Assembly (NCBI GenBank): GCA_003245875.1
Contig: QKBW01000067.1
Coordinates: 1-24,005 of the forward strand
DNA: 24,005 nt
Source of the DNA: Candidatus Kaiserbacteria bacterium
Lineage (GTDB): Bacteria; Patescibacteriota; Minisyncoccia; Phycocordibacterales; UBA918
Reading direction: 5' to 3'
The notes under the pieces are model-generated. The model had not been told where the DNA came from. It saw only the letters and a list, made by a program, of their open reading frames with translations, and searched no databases. Numbering within the stretch: the first letter of the stretch is position 1; the number at the start of each line of letters is the position of its first letter. A program made the translations under genes and the position numbers. Shown here piece after piece: positions 13,144-20,490 of the stretch.

Positions 13144-14634
13144 ATGAAGGGAAATGTTCTTGGTTCTTCGAACGCACGGCAATTTGATGTTGCTGATGAA
13201 TCACAAATCATCGGGCTTTTGCAGATGGTGCGACACAGTACACTTGATGATGAAACCAAGGACGATATTCGCGATATTGTTTGTGAATATCAAACTGCAC
13301 ACAAACCGGAACTTTTAGAAGAGCTCCAGTTGTTTGTGCAACCATTGGGTGTTGCAATTGTTGGTGCGGAAGCTCCAGCTACAGATAGTGCACCAAAGGC
13401 TGAAGTGGTAACCGAACAGCCGACTGATGTTTCAGAAGAACTGAAACGTGCGTCGACTATGCCAACTATGGGGCGTATTCGTCCGGTCCCACAATGGCGT
13501 GCAGCCAGTACGACACCTGCGACAGTACGTAAGGTGCCGGTTACCATACGAAGCGTTGCTGATACTGCTCCAACCGCAAAGGAAAAGCCGGAGGTACCAG
13601 TCTCGATTACACCAAAAGCACAAGAACCAGCAACCCCAACACCTCCTGCTGCATCGGTCATGCCAACATCCGAGAGTGTCGTTGCGCAGCCTGCAGTTGT
13701 CAACGAAGTAGAAAATCCTACAGCTTCTGGTGGAGTCACAGATACGCAAACAGCGCAGGCGCGTATCGCCGAGATCAAACGAACGGTGAACACGGCAGTT
13801 GGTAACCCGGTTAATTTGATAGACGTCGACAATGCTGTGGGGCGCGAATACATGGCGGCATTACTCGATGCCATGAAGGCGGCGGTTACTGGTGGTCAAA
13901 CATTAATGACAAGCATGGAACGTTTAGAAAAGGCCTACACCGCTGTAGAGCCATTGCTTCATGTGCCACCAAAAGCACAAGAACCAGCAACCCCAACACC
14001 TCCTGCTACACCAGTCGTATCGACACCGGCGACTAAAACGGTGGTTGAGGAAACCTCTACTACACAAGAACCAGCAACCAAATTATCTCATGACAACGAC
14101 GAGGAGCATATATCCGCTGTCGAGGAGGCATCTCAATTGGACGTAGAGGAACACAAACAGCCTGAGTCGGAAGTAGCGGAGACTACCCAACAACCGATAG
14201 TTATGTCCGGTGAAGCACCAAGAGGCTCAGTAGCTGCTATGGCACGGGCTTCTGCCAAATCAACGCCAAAACCTACGCCTTCTCCCGATACGGAAAAACA
14301 AAAAAGCGACCCGCTTATGAATGAACAGATAACCTCTGGTCTCGCGCAACTATTAAGTGAATGGAAACTTTTCCATAGCAGTGGTGTTTTTGGAACGGGG
14401 CCACACGGCATTGATCACCCGCTGTACCAAGAGATGCGTAATACACCAATGAACGCCATTATCTCTGGTCGTTTTGAGGGTGCAACGCCTGAAATAAGGC
14501 AAAGTGTGACGGATTATATGAACGGTTGGCGATACGAGCAGGGAATGACTCACGACATGCAGGAAACATTTGAGCACTACCTCAGACGTGTCATCAAAAC
14601 CATTATCGACAAGCGTGCAAGCACCATGGCATAA
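13144..14634 (+). CDS. Pro/Ala-rich linker protein with conserved-looking C-terminal domain
   Basis: A 496-aa protein of unknown function, ATG 13144 (the in-frame CTG at 13126 is inside the hairpin). An N-terminal helical part (residues ~10-80, DESQIIGLLQMVRHSTLDDETKDDIRDI) is followed by long Pro/Thr/Ala/Glu low complexity, a helical island at ~205-275 (AQARIAEIKRTVN ... MERLEKAYTAVEP), more low complexity, and a compact C-terminal domain ~385-496 with WKLFHSSGVFGTGPHGIDHPLY, MNGWRYEQG and FEHYLRRVIKTIID. The aromatic, Gly-rich C-terminus looks like a real folded domain. A 40-bp exact direct repeat in frame (13611 and 13968) encodes PKAQEPATPTPPA twice, and part of it recurs at 14063. No signal peptide or membrane helix is seen. 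It likely bridges partners in the ATPase cluster (inference). Confidence 0.75.
   Translation: MKGNVLGSSNARQFDVADESQIIGLLQMVRHSTLDDETKDDIRDIVCEYQTAHKPELLEELQLFVQPLGVAIVGAEAPATDSAPKAEVVTEQPTDVSEELKRASTMPTMGRIRPVPQWRAASTTPATVRKVPVTIRSVADTAPTAKEKPEVPVSITPKAQEPATPTPPAASVMPTSESVVAQPAVVNEVENPTASGGVTDTQTAQARIAEIKRTVNTAVGNPVNLIDVDNAVGREYMAALLDAMKAAVTGGQTLMTSMERLEKAYTAVEPLLHVPPKAQEPATPTPPATPVVSTPATKTVVEETSTTQEPATKLSHDNDEEHISAVEEASQLDVEEHKQPESEVAETTQQPIVMSGEAPRGSVAAMARASAKSTPKPTPSPDTEKQKSDPLMNEQITSGLAQLLSEWKLFHSSGVFGTGPHGIDHPLYQEMRNTPMNAIISGRFEGATPEIRQSVTDYMNGWRYEQGMTHDMQETFEHYLRRVIKTIIDKRASTMA
13611..13650 (+). repeat. 40-bp direct repeat, first copy
   Basis: Identical over 40 bp to 13968-14007, 357 bp (119 codons) apart and in the same frame. 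It encodes the Pro/Ala linker PKAQEPATPTPPA. Its central 17 bases recur at 14063-14079. Confidence 0.85.
13968..14007 (+). repeat. 40-bp direct repeat, second copy
   Basis: Exact copy of 13611-13650. Recombination between the two would delete 119 residues in frame. Confidence 0.85.
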
Positions 14635-14635
14635 T
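14627..14635 (+). promoter_or_regulatory. Extended -10 before the delta-prime-like gene
   Basis: TGG-CATAAT, overlapping the end of the previous gene, then exactly six nt to ATG 14642. No SD. Confidence 0.5.
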
Positions 14636-14641
14636 GAAGCC

Positions 14642-15205
14642 ATGCATGCGCAAGTGTTTGTTTCTCCATTACTCGATAAGGCTGTACTACCCGAGGCCGT
14701 ACAGCATGAGTCGTTAGACGTCCGTTGGTTTGTTGCAGAACGTCTTGGCATAGACACAGTACATGAGGTGATAGCGGTCGCTTATCAACAACCAGTTACC
14801 GAATCAACTTTAAGCTGTGTGCTGCAGTTCCGGCAGGCGACCAGAGAAGCGCAAAATGCACTTCTGAAGATTCTAGAAGAACCACCGGCAACAACAGTGT
14901 TTTTTGTTTTATTGCCAGATGATTCGATATTGCTACCAACTGTCCGATCACGGGTACTGATTCACACTACAAACACAGAGACTGTACTGACCAGCGACTT
15001 GGTACCGCTGGCCCTAGCTGACCGATTGTCGCGCATAGCTGCAGCAGCAAAGAAGAAAGATGCAACGTGGATGAATCAGGAACTTTCCGCCCTGGTACAA
15101 AACAGTGCGGTACCAAGTCACGTACGATTACGTTTAGCTACCCATAAAGATCAAACTGGCGCATCCAAAAAGATGCTTTTGGAATGGGCTGCGCTCTCAT
15201 GGTGA
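14642..15205 (+). CDS. holB: DNA polymerase III delta-prime-like clamp-loader subunit, short
   Basis: A 187-aa AAA+ relative. The block REAQNALLKILEEPPATTVFFVLLPDDSILLPTVRSR matches the sensor/SRC region of DnaX and HolB (AQNALLKTLEEPP ... LLPTIRSR). There is no Walker A and no zinc module, and the protein is little more than half of E. coli delta-prime (334 aa), so it resembles a delta-prime reduced to its second half of the ATPase fold plus a short helical tail. The start MHAQVFVSPLLD at 14642 follows an extended -10; the frame upstream overlaps the previous gene by 65 nt and is not used. Its role would be in loading the sliding clamp with DnaX, encoded elsewhere. It is followed 39 nt later by frr. 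Confidence 0.75.
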   Translation: MHAQVFVSPLLDKAVLPEAVQHESLDVRWFVAERLGIDTVHEVIAVAYQQPVTESTLSCVLQFRQATREAQNALLKILEEPPATTVFFVLLPDDSILLPTVRSRVLIHTTNTETVLTSDLVPLALADRLSRIAAAAKKKDATWMNQELSALVQNSAVPSHVRLRLATHKDQTGASKKMLLEWAALSW

Positions 15206-15207
15206 TA

Positions 15208-15236
15208 TTGAGCGCATGTATTGAGAGTGTTATCAT
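15208..15236 (+). promoter_or_regulatory. Promoter of frr
   Basis: TTGAGC (15208-15213), 17-bp spacer ending in the TGT of an extended -10, TATCAT (15231-15236), then 8 nt to ATG 15245. It probably drives frr and the overlapping rseP. Confidence 0.6.
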
Positions 15237-15244
15237 GTATACAT

Positions 15245-15790
15245 ATGGAATTTGCAACATTTGAAACACGTTTAAAAGAGGTTGAAGAATGGTTAGTTCG
15301 CGAGTATTCCGGTATTCGTACTGGGCAGGCCGCGCCTGCTTTGCTTGATGGAGTGAGGGTTGATAATTATGGTTCAATGATGCCGATCAATCAGGTTGGT
15401 TCTGTCAGTATTGAAGATGCGCGTACCTTGCGTGTCGCACCATGGGACGTCGGACAAGTAGCAGCCTTGGAGCGTGCCATTAAGGATGCAGACCTTGGTG
15501 TTTCCATCGCAACCGACTCGTCTGGCTTACGCGTGATTTTTCCGGAATTGACCAGTGACCGCCGTGAACAACTTCTTAAATTGGCGAAGAGCAAATTGGA
15601 AGAGGCTCGTGTTCGGGTGCGTGGCGTGCGTGATGACATAATGAAAGAGCTCGATAAACAAGAAAAGGCAGGTGATTTGAGTGAGGATGAAAAGTTCACC
15701 GCCAAGGAAAATGCACAAAAGACAGTTGATGGTATGAATACTGGACTTGAAGCACTTTTTACCAAAAAGGAAATTGAGATCAAGAAATGA
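15245..15790 (+). CDS. frr: Ribosome recycling factor
   Basis: A 181-aa protein of normal length that, with EF-G, splits the post-termination ribosome. Family signatures are YSGIRTGQAAPALLDGVRVDNYG, the domain II strand region INQVGSVSIEDARTLRVAPWD, and the long helices with FPELTSDRREQLLKLAKSKLEEARVRVRGVRDDI. The start MEFATFETRL at 15245 is preferred over an in-frame ATG at 15221 because homology begins there and a promoter lies between. The stop TGA overlaps the rseP ATG. Confidence 0.96.
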   Translation: MEFATFETRLKEVEEWLVREYSGIRTGQAAPALLDGVRVDNYGSMMPINQVGSVSIEDARTLRVAPWDVGQVAALERAIKDADLGVSIATDSSGLRVIFPELTSDRREQLLKLAKSKLEEARVRVRGVRDDIMKELDKQEKAGDLSEDEKFTAKENAQKTVDGMNTGLEALFTKKEIEIKK

Positions 15791-16887
15791 TGTCCGTCTT
15801 TTTATTCCTGCTCGTACTGTTTGTGCTTATATTGGTGCATGAGTGGGGGCATTTTATTGTGGCCAAAAAAACGGGCATGCAGGTTGATGAGTTCGGTATC
15901 GGTTTTCCACCTAAACTCTATGGAAAGAAAATAGGGGAGACAGAGTACACCTTGAACGCACTACCGATCGGTGGCTTCGTACGTATTCTTGGTGAAGACT
16001 CCTTGATGACCGGTGAACATGCCAACGAACATTCCTATGCACGCTCATTCATCGGGAAGTCTAAATGGGTACAAGCGGCAGTATTGTTGGCTGGCGTGAC
16101 CATGAACGTAGTGTTTGCGTGGTCTGTATACCTGATTGTGTTTATGGTCGGAGTACCGACCATTGTCGACGAGACTTCTGCCATCTCCGACGCACAGCTA
16201 GTGGTCACACAAGTTTTGGCAGATGGTCCGGCGGCAACAGCAGGACTTCCTGTTGGTGCGGCAATCACTGGAGTGACAACCGGAGGAGAAACAATCACGG
16301 CGTTAACCCCAAGCTCGTTTCGTACGTTGACGGAAGGATCGACCAACGAAATGGTGGTGACGTACCAGCTTGGTAATACGACCGGCATAGTGACCATGAC
16401 ACCACATGTCGGTTTGATCTCTGATGACCCAGAGCGTCCAGCTGTTGGTATTGGTCTTGGCATGAGTGAAATCGCACACTATTCACTCATTGGTGCACTC
16501 AAAGAAGCAACGATGATCACTTGGCAAATGCTTGTTGCGATCACGGTTGGTTTTGGCCAGTTTTTAGCGGGTGTCTTTACCGGACATGGCGGCCTGCAAG
16601 ATGTGGCCGGACCGATTGGTATTGCCGGTATGGTTGGAGATGCTGCCCAAATTGGTCTGGTATCACTCCTCATGTTTACAGCCATGATCTCGCTTAACCT
16701 CGCGGTGATTAACTTACTGCCATTTCCGGCACTTGATGGCGGCAGACTCCTTTTTGTCTTCATTGAGGCATTTACACGTCGTCCGATCAACCCAACCTGG
16801 GTTGCCCGCCTTAATGCAATCGGCTTTGGTCTCCTCATTCTTCTGATGGTCGTGGTTACATATCATGACATTATTAAGCTCTTTTAA
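15787..16887 (+). CDS. rseP: Site-2 (RseP-like) membrane zinc metalloprotease
   Basis: A 366-aa intramembrane protease that cleaves substrates such as anti-sigma factors within the membrane. The first membrane helix carries HEWGH (His18, Glu19, His22). A second helix (VQAAVLLAGVTMNVVFAWSV) precedes one PDZ-like domain, about residues 120-220 (ADGPAATAGLPVGAAI). The C-terminal helices hold NLLPFPALDGGRL with the third zinc ligand Asp near 317. E. coli RseP is 450 aa with two PDZ domains; this is the one-PDZ form common in Gram-positives. Its ATG overlaps the frr TGA (ATGA), so it is translationally coupled to frr. A second ATG one codon later is possible. No substrate candidate is in the window. 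Confidence 0.93.
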   Translation: MMSVFLFLLVLFVLILVHEWGHFIVAKKTGMQVDEFGIGFPPKLYGKKIGETEYTLNALPIGGFVRILGEDSLMTGEHANEHSYARSFIGKSKWVQAAVLLAGVTMNVVFAWSVYLIVFMVGVPTIVDETSAISDAQLVVTQVLADGPAATAGLPVGAAITGVTTGGETITALTPSSFRTLTEGSTNEMVVTYQLGNTTGIVTMTPHVGLISDDPERPAVGIGLGMSEIAHYSLIGALKEATMITWQMLVAITVGFGQFLAGVFTGHGGLQDVAGPIGIAGMVGDAAQIGLVSLLMFTAMISLNLAVINLLPFPALDGGRLLFVFIEAFTRRPINPTWVARLNAIGFGLLILLMVVVTYHDIIKLF

Positions 16888-17006
16888 TTCTTGAATTTTT
16901 GTATAGAATGAACGGATATGCATAGGTATTGTCTGAGAAATCCCTTCGGGGTCAGTGAATAAATAGACGCCCAGCGTCCAGATTCTTAATTTTAATTTCA
17001 CTCCCT
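16888..17006 (+). promoter_or_regulatory. 119-nt proS leader with two hairpins and a small frame
   Basis: The region holds a -10-like TAGAAT (16904-16909). A bulged hairpin follows: CTGA 16933-16936 with TCAG 16952-16955 and CCC/GGG closing a UUCG tetraloop. A second perfect 5-bp hairpin GACGC/GCGTC lies at 16966-16978. A 14-codon frame from ATG 16918 (MHRYCLRNPFGVSE) ends at TAA 16960-16962 and covers the first hairpin. No T-box consensus is present. TTTAAT at 16991-16996 is a second possible -10, 10 nt before the proS ATG. Confidence 0.4.
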
Positions 17007-18272
17007 ATGAGACAATCACAACTATTTACCAAAACACGGCGCGAAGCACCGGCTGATGAACAATCAAAAAATGCACAGCTTCTCATTCGGGCTGGGTACA
17101 TTCATAAAGAAATGGCCGGTGTGTATGCTTTTTTGCCATTAGGCTTGCGAGTTTTTAACAACATCGTGGCGGTTATTCGTGACGAAATGAACAAAGCTGC
17201 TGGCCAAGAAATTACCATGACCGGTTTACAGGACCCGGCGGTCTGGCAGGCAACCGGCCGGTGGGATGACGAGGTTGTAGACGTGTGGTTCAAGACCGCA
17301 TTAAAAAATGGTTCACCTTTGGGGCTTGGCTTTACGCATGAGGAGCCTATCACTCGCATGATGAAAGATCACATCAACTCCTATAAAGATCTTCCGCAAA
17401 TGGTCTATCAGTTCCAGACAAAGTTTCGCAATGAAGTTCGCGCCAAAAGTGGCGTGATGCGCACGCGTGAGTTTGTCATGAAAGATCTGTACTCGTTTGC
17501 CAAGAGTCAGGAAGAACATGATCAACTCTACAACACTATGGCCACGGCATACGAAAATGTTTTTGCGCGCGTTGGCTTGGGTGACCGAACTTTCAAAACG
17601 TTTGCGTCCGGTGGTGTATTCTCTAAATACTCGCACGAGTATCAAACAGTAACCGATGCTGGTGAAGACATTATTTACGTCAATCGCGAGAAGGGAATAG
17701 CAATCAATGAGGAGGTTTACACAGATGAGGTGCTGGCTGACTTGGGGGTTACCAAAAACGATTTGACACAGGAAAAAGCTTCGGAGGTAGGAAACATCTT
17801 TTCTTTGGGTACACGCTTTTCTGACGCGCTCGGCTTATCATTTAAAGATGAGGCAGGTGACGAACATCCTGTCATCATGGGTTCGTACGGCATCGGACCA
17901 GCTCGCTTGATGGGTGTAGTGACTGAGAGTCTGAGTGACGAAAATGGTTTGGTATGGCCGGAAGAAATTGCACCGTTTAGCGTACACTTGGTCGCATTGA
18001 ATCTCGAAGACAGTGAAGTACGAGATTGGGCTGATGGTCTGTATGATAATCTCACTACCGCAGGCGTGGAAGTGTTGTATGACGATCGTGAAGTACGAGC
18101 GGGAGAGAAGTTTGCTGATAGTGACCTGATCGGTATTCCATACCGCGTGGTTGTCTCCAAAAAGGTTAAAGATGAAGGCTTGTTGGAGGTGGTAACGCGC
18201 GCTACTGGTGAAGTGCGTCAGCTTACGGAGGAAGAATTATTTGCTGATTTTGGTGTTTCGCGGAACGCATAG
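17007..18272 (+). CDS. proS: Prolyl-tRNA synthetase, short form without editing domain
   Basis: A 421-aa class II synthetase that charges tRNA(Pro). Seen are the N-terminal AGYIHKEMAGVYAFLPLGLRV, motif 1 region ending WQATGRWDD, the TxE-type FTHEEPITRMM, motif 2 FRNEVRAKSGVMRTREFVMKDLYSF, AGEDIIYVN, motif 3 GSYGIGPARLMG, and the anticodon-binding domain (VHLVALNLEDSE ... VLYDDREVRAGEKFADSDLIGIPYRVVV). The ~180-aa INS editing domain that E. coli ProRS carries between motifs 2 and 3 is missing, as in alphaproteobacterial and mitochondrial enzymes. Clearance of Ala-tRNA(Pro) would then need a separate deacylase, which is not in this window. No SD precedes the ATG. Confidence 0.96.
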   Translation: MRQSQLFTKTRREAPADEQSKNAQLLIRAGYIHKEMAGVYAFLPLGLRVFNNIVAVIRDEMNKAAGQEITMTGLQDPAVWQATGRWDDEVVDVWFKTALKNGSPLGLGFTHEEPITRMMKDHINSYKDLPQMVYQFQTKFRNEVRAKSGVMRTREFVMKDLYSFAKSQEEHDQLYNTMATAYENVFARVGLGDRTFKTFASGGVFSKYSHEYQTVTDAGEDIIYVNREKGIAINEEVYTDEVLADLGVTKNDLTQEKASEVGNIFSLGTRFSDALGLSFKDEAGDEHPVIMGSYGIGPARLMGVVTESLSDENGLVWPEEIAPFSVHLVALNLEDSEVRDWADGLYDNLTTAGVEVLYDDREVRAGEKFADSDLIGIPYRVVVSKKVKDEGLLEVVTRATGEVRQLTEEELFADFGVSRNA

Positions 18273-18278
18273 TACAAT
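18250..18278 (+). promoter_or_regulatory. Promoter of the mre operon, leaderless spacing
   Basis: TTGGTG (18250-18255, 3 of 6), 17-bp spacer, TACAAT (18273-18278, 5 of 6), then exactly six nt to ATG 18285. It starts inside the end of proS. Confidence 0.5.
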
Positions 18279-18284
18279 GCACGA

Positions 18285-19358
18285 ATGACTTGGTTGGGAA
18301 AAAAAATCCACGATGTTTTGGATTCGGTGTCTACCGATATCGGTATAGACCTTGGAACGGCAAATACCTTGGTGTATGTAAAAGGGAAAGGTATTGTCGT
18401 CAATGAACCAACAATAGTTGCACTCAATAAGAAAACCGGCCAATTGGTAGCTGTTGGCGATGCGGCAAAGACCATGATGGGGCGCACCCCGGCACACATT
18501 GATGTGGTACGACCATTGGTCGAGGGTGTTATTTCTGACTTTGAAGTGACTGAGGAAATGCTCAGTTACTTGATTAACAAAGTGCGTGGTGAGGTGAAAA
18601 CAATCGTTGCTCCTCGTGTACTTGTTGGTGTGCCGTGTGGTATTACGAATGTAGAAATGCGTGCAGCCCGCGATGCGGCACGTAATGCAGGTGCGCGTGA
18701 CGTCTTTTTGGTTTATGAACCACTGGCCGCTGCTATCGGTGCTAAGTTGCCGATTGAAAAAGCTACCGGGAGCATGATCATAGATATTGGTGGTGGTACG
18801 GCTAATATGGCAGTGATCTCCCTAGGCGGTATGGTAACTGCTAAAAACTTACGTTTGGCAGGTGACCACCTGACCGCGGCTATTGTGTCGTATATTCGTG
18901 ACCAGTTTAAAGTATTGGTAGGAGAAAAAACCGCTGAAGAGGCTAAGATCAAATTGGCTATGATTGTATCTGGTGATGACATGCGAGAAATGGTAGTCCG
19001 TGGACGTGATGTGGTTACTGGCTTACCGCGCGAGGTGGTCGTTACAGACACTGACATTCGTAATGCCATCTCGTCAGCTGTTGATACTTTGGTTGAAACA
19101 GTACGTGGCGTTCTGGAGCAAACACCGCCGGAAGTTTTGGCTGATATTATGCAGCGTGGTATTCATCTTTCCGGCGGTGGGGCACTCATACCGGGCCTGG
19201 CTGAACTGCTGGAAGAAATCATCCAGGTGCCGGTCATTGTTGTACCTGATCCCCTGCGGGCGGTAGTGCGCGGTACGGGTATAATTTTGGAAAATCTTGA
19301 TCGTTATGAAGACATACTCATCGATAACGAAGGAGAACTCACGACACAACTCACGTAG
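18285..19358 (+). CDS. mreB: Rod-shape protein MreB, operon copy
   Basis: A 357-aa actin homologue that forms membrane-bound filaments and positions the wall-elongation machinery. GIDLGTANTLVYVKGKGIVVNEP, DIGGGTANMAVISLGG and LSGGGALIPGLAELL are the nucleotide-binding motifs; VPCGITNVEMRAARDAARNAGARDVFLVYEPLAAAIGA is classic MreB. An N-terminal amphipathic stretch (MTWLGKKIHDVLDSV) could tether it to the membrane. It heads the gene order mreB-mreC-mreD-mrdA. It overlaps mreC by 53 nt. A diverged second copy is at 6497. Confidence 0.96.
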   Translation: MTWLGKKIHDVLDSVSTDIGIDLGTANTLVYVKGKGIVVNEPTIVALNKKTGQLVAVGDAAKTMMGRTPAHIDVVRPLVEGVISDFEVTEEMLSYLINKVRGEVKTIVAPRVLVGVPCGITNVEMRAARDAARNAGARDVFLVYEPLAAAIGAKLPIEKATGSMIIDIGGGTANMAVISLGGMVTAKNLRLAGDHLTAAIVSYIRDQFKVLVGEKTAEEAKIKLAMIVSGDDMREMVVRGRDVVTGLPREVVVTDTDIRNAISSAVDTLVETVRGVLEQTPPEVLADIMQRGIHLSGGGALIPGLAELLEEIIQVPVIVVPDPLRAVVRGTGIILENLDRYEDILIDNEGELTTQLT

Positions 19359-20253
19359 TCGACTGTTTAAGTTAGTGGCTGCCGGAGGCAGCCTTGTGTT
19401 GCTGTGGTTTTTGTTTCCGGCTCTTTTTGCCGGAGTATTTTCCGGTGCCGTGTTGCTTTTAGCTTTTGTATGGGGTCATCTGGCACAAACACCGCTTACG
19501 TTTCCAGAATATTGGCAAGATAGAACAGCTTTGGTTTCTGAAATTGAAACACTGCGCGATACAGTTACCACCCAGAGTGCCGAACTCGCAGCCAGTGATT
19601 ATGCACAAACAGAGCTACAAGCTATTCGGAATACGGTTGGAGCAGCGGGTGCACCATTGGTCTTGGGGAACATCATCGCCAGACCACCTTATACTCCGTA
19701 TGATGTTCTGGTGGTCGACGTTGGTAAGGATAATGGTGTTACGGTTGGTGCCTCGGTGTACGTTGGTGCCGAGGTCGTGATCGGTACAGTTGAAGCGGTG
19801 TTTGCCAATAGTGCAGTGATAACACTCTTTAGCACCCCTGGTATACATACTAATGCCTACATTGTAGGCCCACAGTTGTATGCCGAGAGTGAAGGGCAGG
19901 GGAATGGGGTCTTGAAATTGTCCGTACCGCAAGGCGTCGCGTTGGCTGTTGGTGACCCGGTTATTTTGCCGGGTTTTGCTGCAGGGTATATCGGTCGTAT
20001 CAGCAACGTCACTTCCATTGCCACCGAGCCGGTGCAATCCGCTTATGTGACGATACCGGTTTCTGTGCAAGCATTACGCTATGTACGTATTGGTAGTGCT
20101 CCTGCCCCAGTTCCTACTATGGAAACACTGCGTGATACGGTTGCTTCTGCTCGACAGCGGCTGCAGACGTACATCGTGCATGATGTCATACCAAGCGCTA
20201 CTTCCACAGCGACCACAACGCTATCAGCCACAACCACCATTGAAGAAATATGA
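19306..20253 (+). CDS. mreC: Rod-shape-determining protein MreC
   Basis: A 315-aa protein with a short cytoplasmic N-terminus, a membrane segment at about 24-55 (LVLLWFLFPALFAGVFSGAVLLLA), a helical linker with coiled-coil character (LVSEIETLRDTVTTQSAELAA), then the double beta-barrel extracellular part: LGNIIARPPYTPYDVLVVDVGKDNGVTVGASV and VGDPVILPGFAAGYIGRISNV. The C-terminus is Thr/Ser/Ala-rich. MreC links MreB to PBP2 and RodA outside the membrane. The start is taken at ATG 19306, inside mreB (53-nt overlap), because the next in-frame start, GTG 19375, would remove the residues before the membrane segment. AAGGAG at 19330 has no start at a useful distance. A 7-bp palindrome (GGCTGCC, loop GGA) lies at 19377-19393. 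Confidence 0.9.
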   Translation: MKTYSSITKENSRHNSRSRLFKLVAAGGSLVLLWFLFPALFAGVFSGAVLLLAFVWGHLAQTPLTFPEYWQDRTALVSEIETLRDTVTTQSAELAASDYAQTELQAIRNTVGAAGAPLVLGNIIARPPYTPYDVLVVDVGKDNGVTVGASVYVGAEVVIGTVEAVFANSAVITLFSTPGIHTNAYIVGPQLYAESEGQGNGVLKLSVPQGVALAVGDPVILPGFAAGYIGRISNVTSIATEPVQSAYVTIPVSVQALRYVRIGSAPAPVPTMETLRDTVASARQRLQTYIVHDVIPSATSTATTTLSATTTIEEI

Positions 20254-20489
20254 GATGGGTGGTTTTTCTTGCGCTATGTGCGTTTGGCGTTTTTGTACCA
20301 GCCGTGGTACTGATGTTGGCAGTATTCCTGTACGTGTTGCGCTGGGGGTGGTGGGAGATACTGTTTGCAGCATTTATTGTCGATATTTTGTTGGCAACGT
20401 CTACGTGGCCGCACTATACTTTTGGTGCTTTGATATTAAGTTTTTCGGCAGAACTCGTACGACCGCGTTTTTCATTTTATACTAGGTAG
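20250..20489 (+). CDS. mreD: Short MreD-like membrane protein
   Basis: A 79-aa hydrophobic protein between mreC and mrdA, overlapping mreC by ATGA. Two or three membrane segments are seen (VVFLALCAFGVFVPAVVLMLAVFLYVL and WWEILFAAFIVDILLA). The part FIVDILLATSTWPHYTFGALILSFSAELV matches the MreD region with a conserved Asp followed by a Gly-containing helix. Ordinary MreD is about 160 aa, so this is about half size, keeping the end that carries the Asp. Assignment rests on position, hydrophobicity and this segment. Confidence 0.7.
   Translation: MRWVVFLALCAFGVFVPAVVLMLAVFLYVLRWGWWEILFAAFIVDILLATSTWPHYTFGALILSFSAELVRPRFSFYTR
20478..20483 (+). promoter_or_regulatory. -10-like box before mrdA
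   Basis: TATACT, seven nt before ATG 20491 and inside the end of mreD. It could give a separate leaderless mrdA transcript within the operon. Confidence 0.4.
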
Positions 20490-20490
20490 C

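Noticed and set aside
14570..14641. Earlier start for the delta-prime-like gene.
   Set aside because: It lies inside the preceding coding sequence in another frame; the ATG at 14642 has an extended -10 with the common six-nt spacing.
16918..16980. Possible TPP riboswitch before proS (CTGAGA, CCCTTCG and CCAGCG pieces).
   Set aside because: The GGGGUGC arm and the AAUGCCAGCG context are missing and the pieces pair in other hairpins; proS is also not a thiamine gene.
16714..17001. Minus-strand frame through the rseP end and proS leader.
   Set aside because: It is antisense to rseP over most of its length and shows no domain; treated as a shadow.
19306..19358. Frameshift or programmed recoding at the mreB/mreC overlap.
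   Set aside because: Both proteins have natural ends and beginnings; a simple 53-nt gene overlap explains it and no slippery heptamer with structure is seen.
20081..20485. 134-codon frame overlapping mreC and mreD.
   Set aside because: Out-of-frame reading of two supported genes; the shorter MreD frame has membrane segments and the right neighbours.
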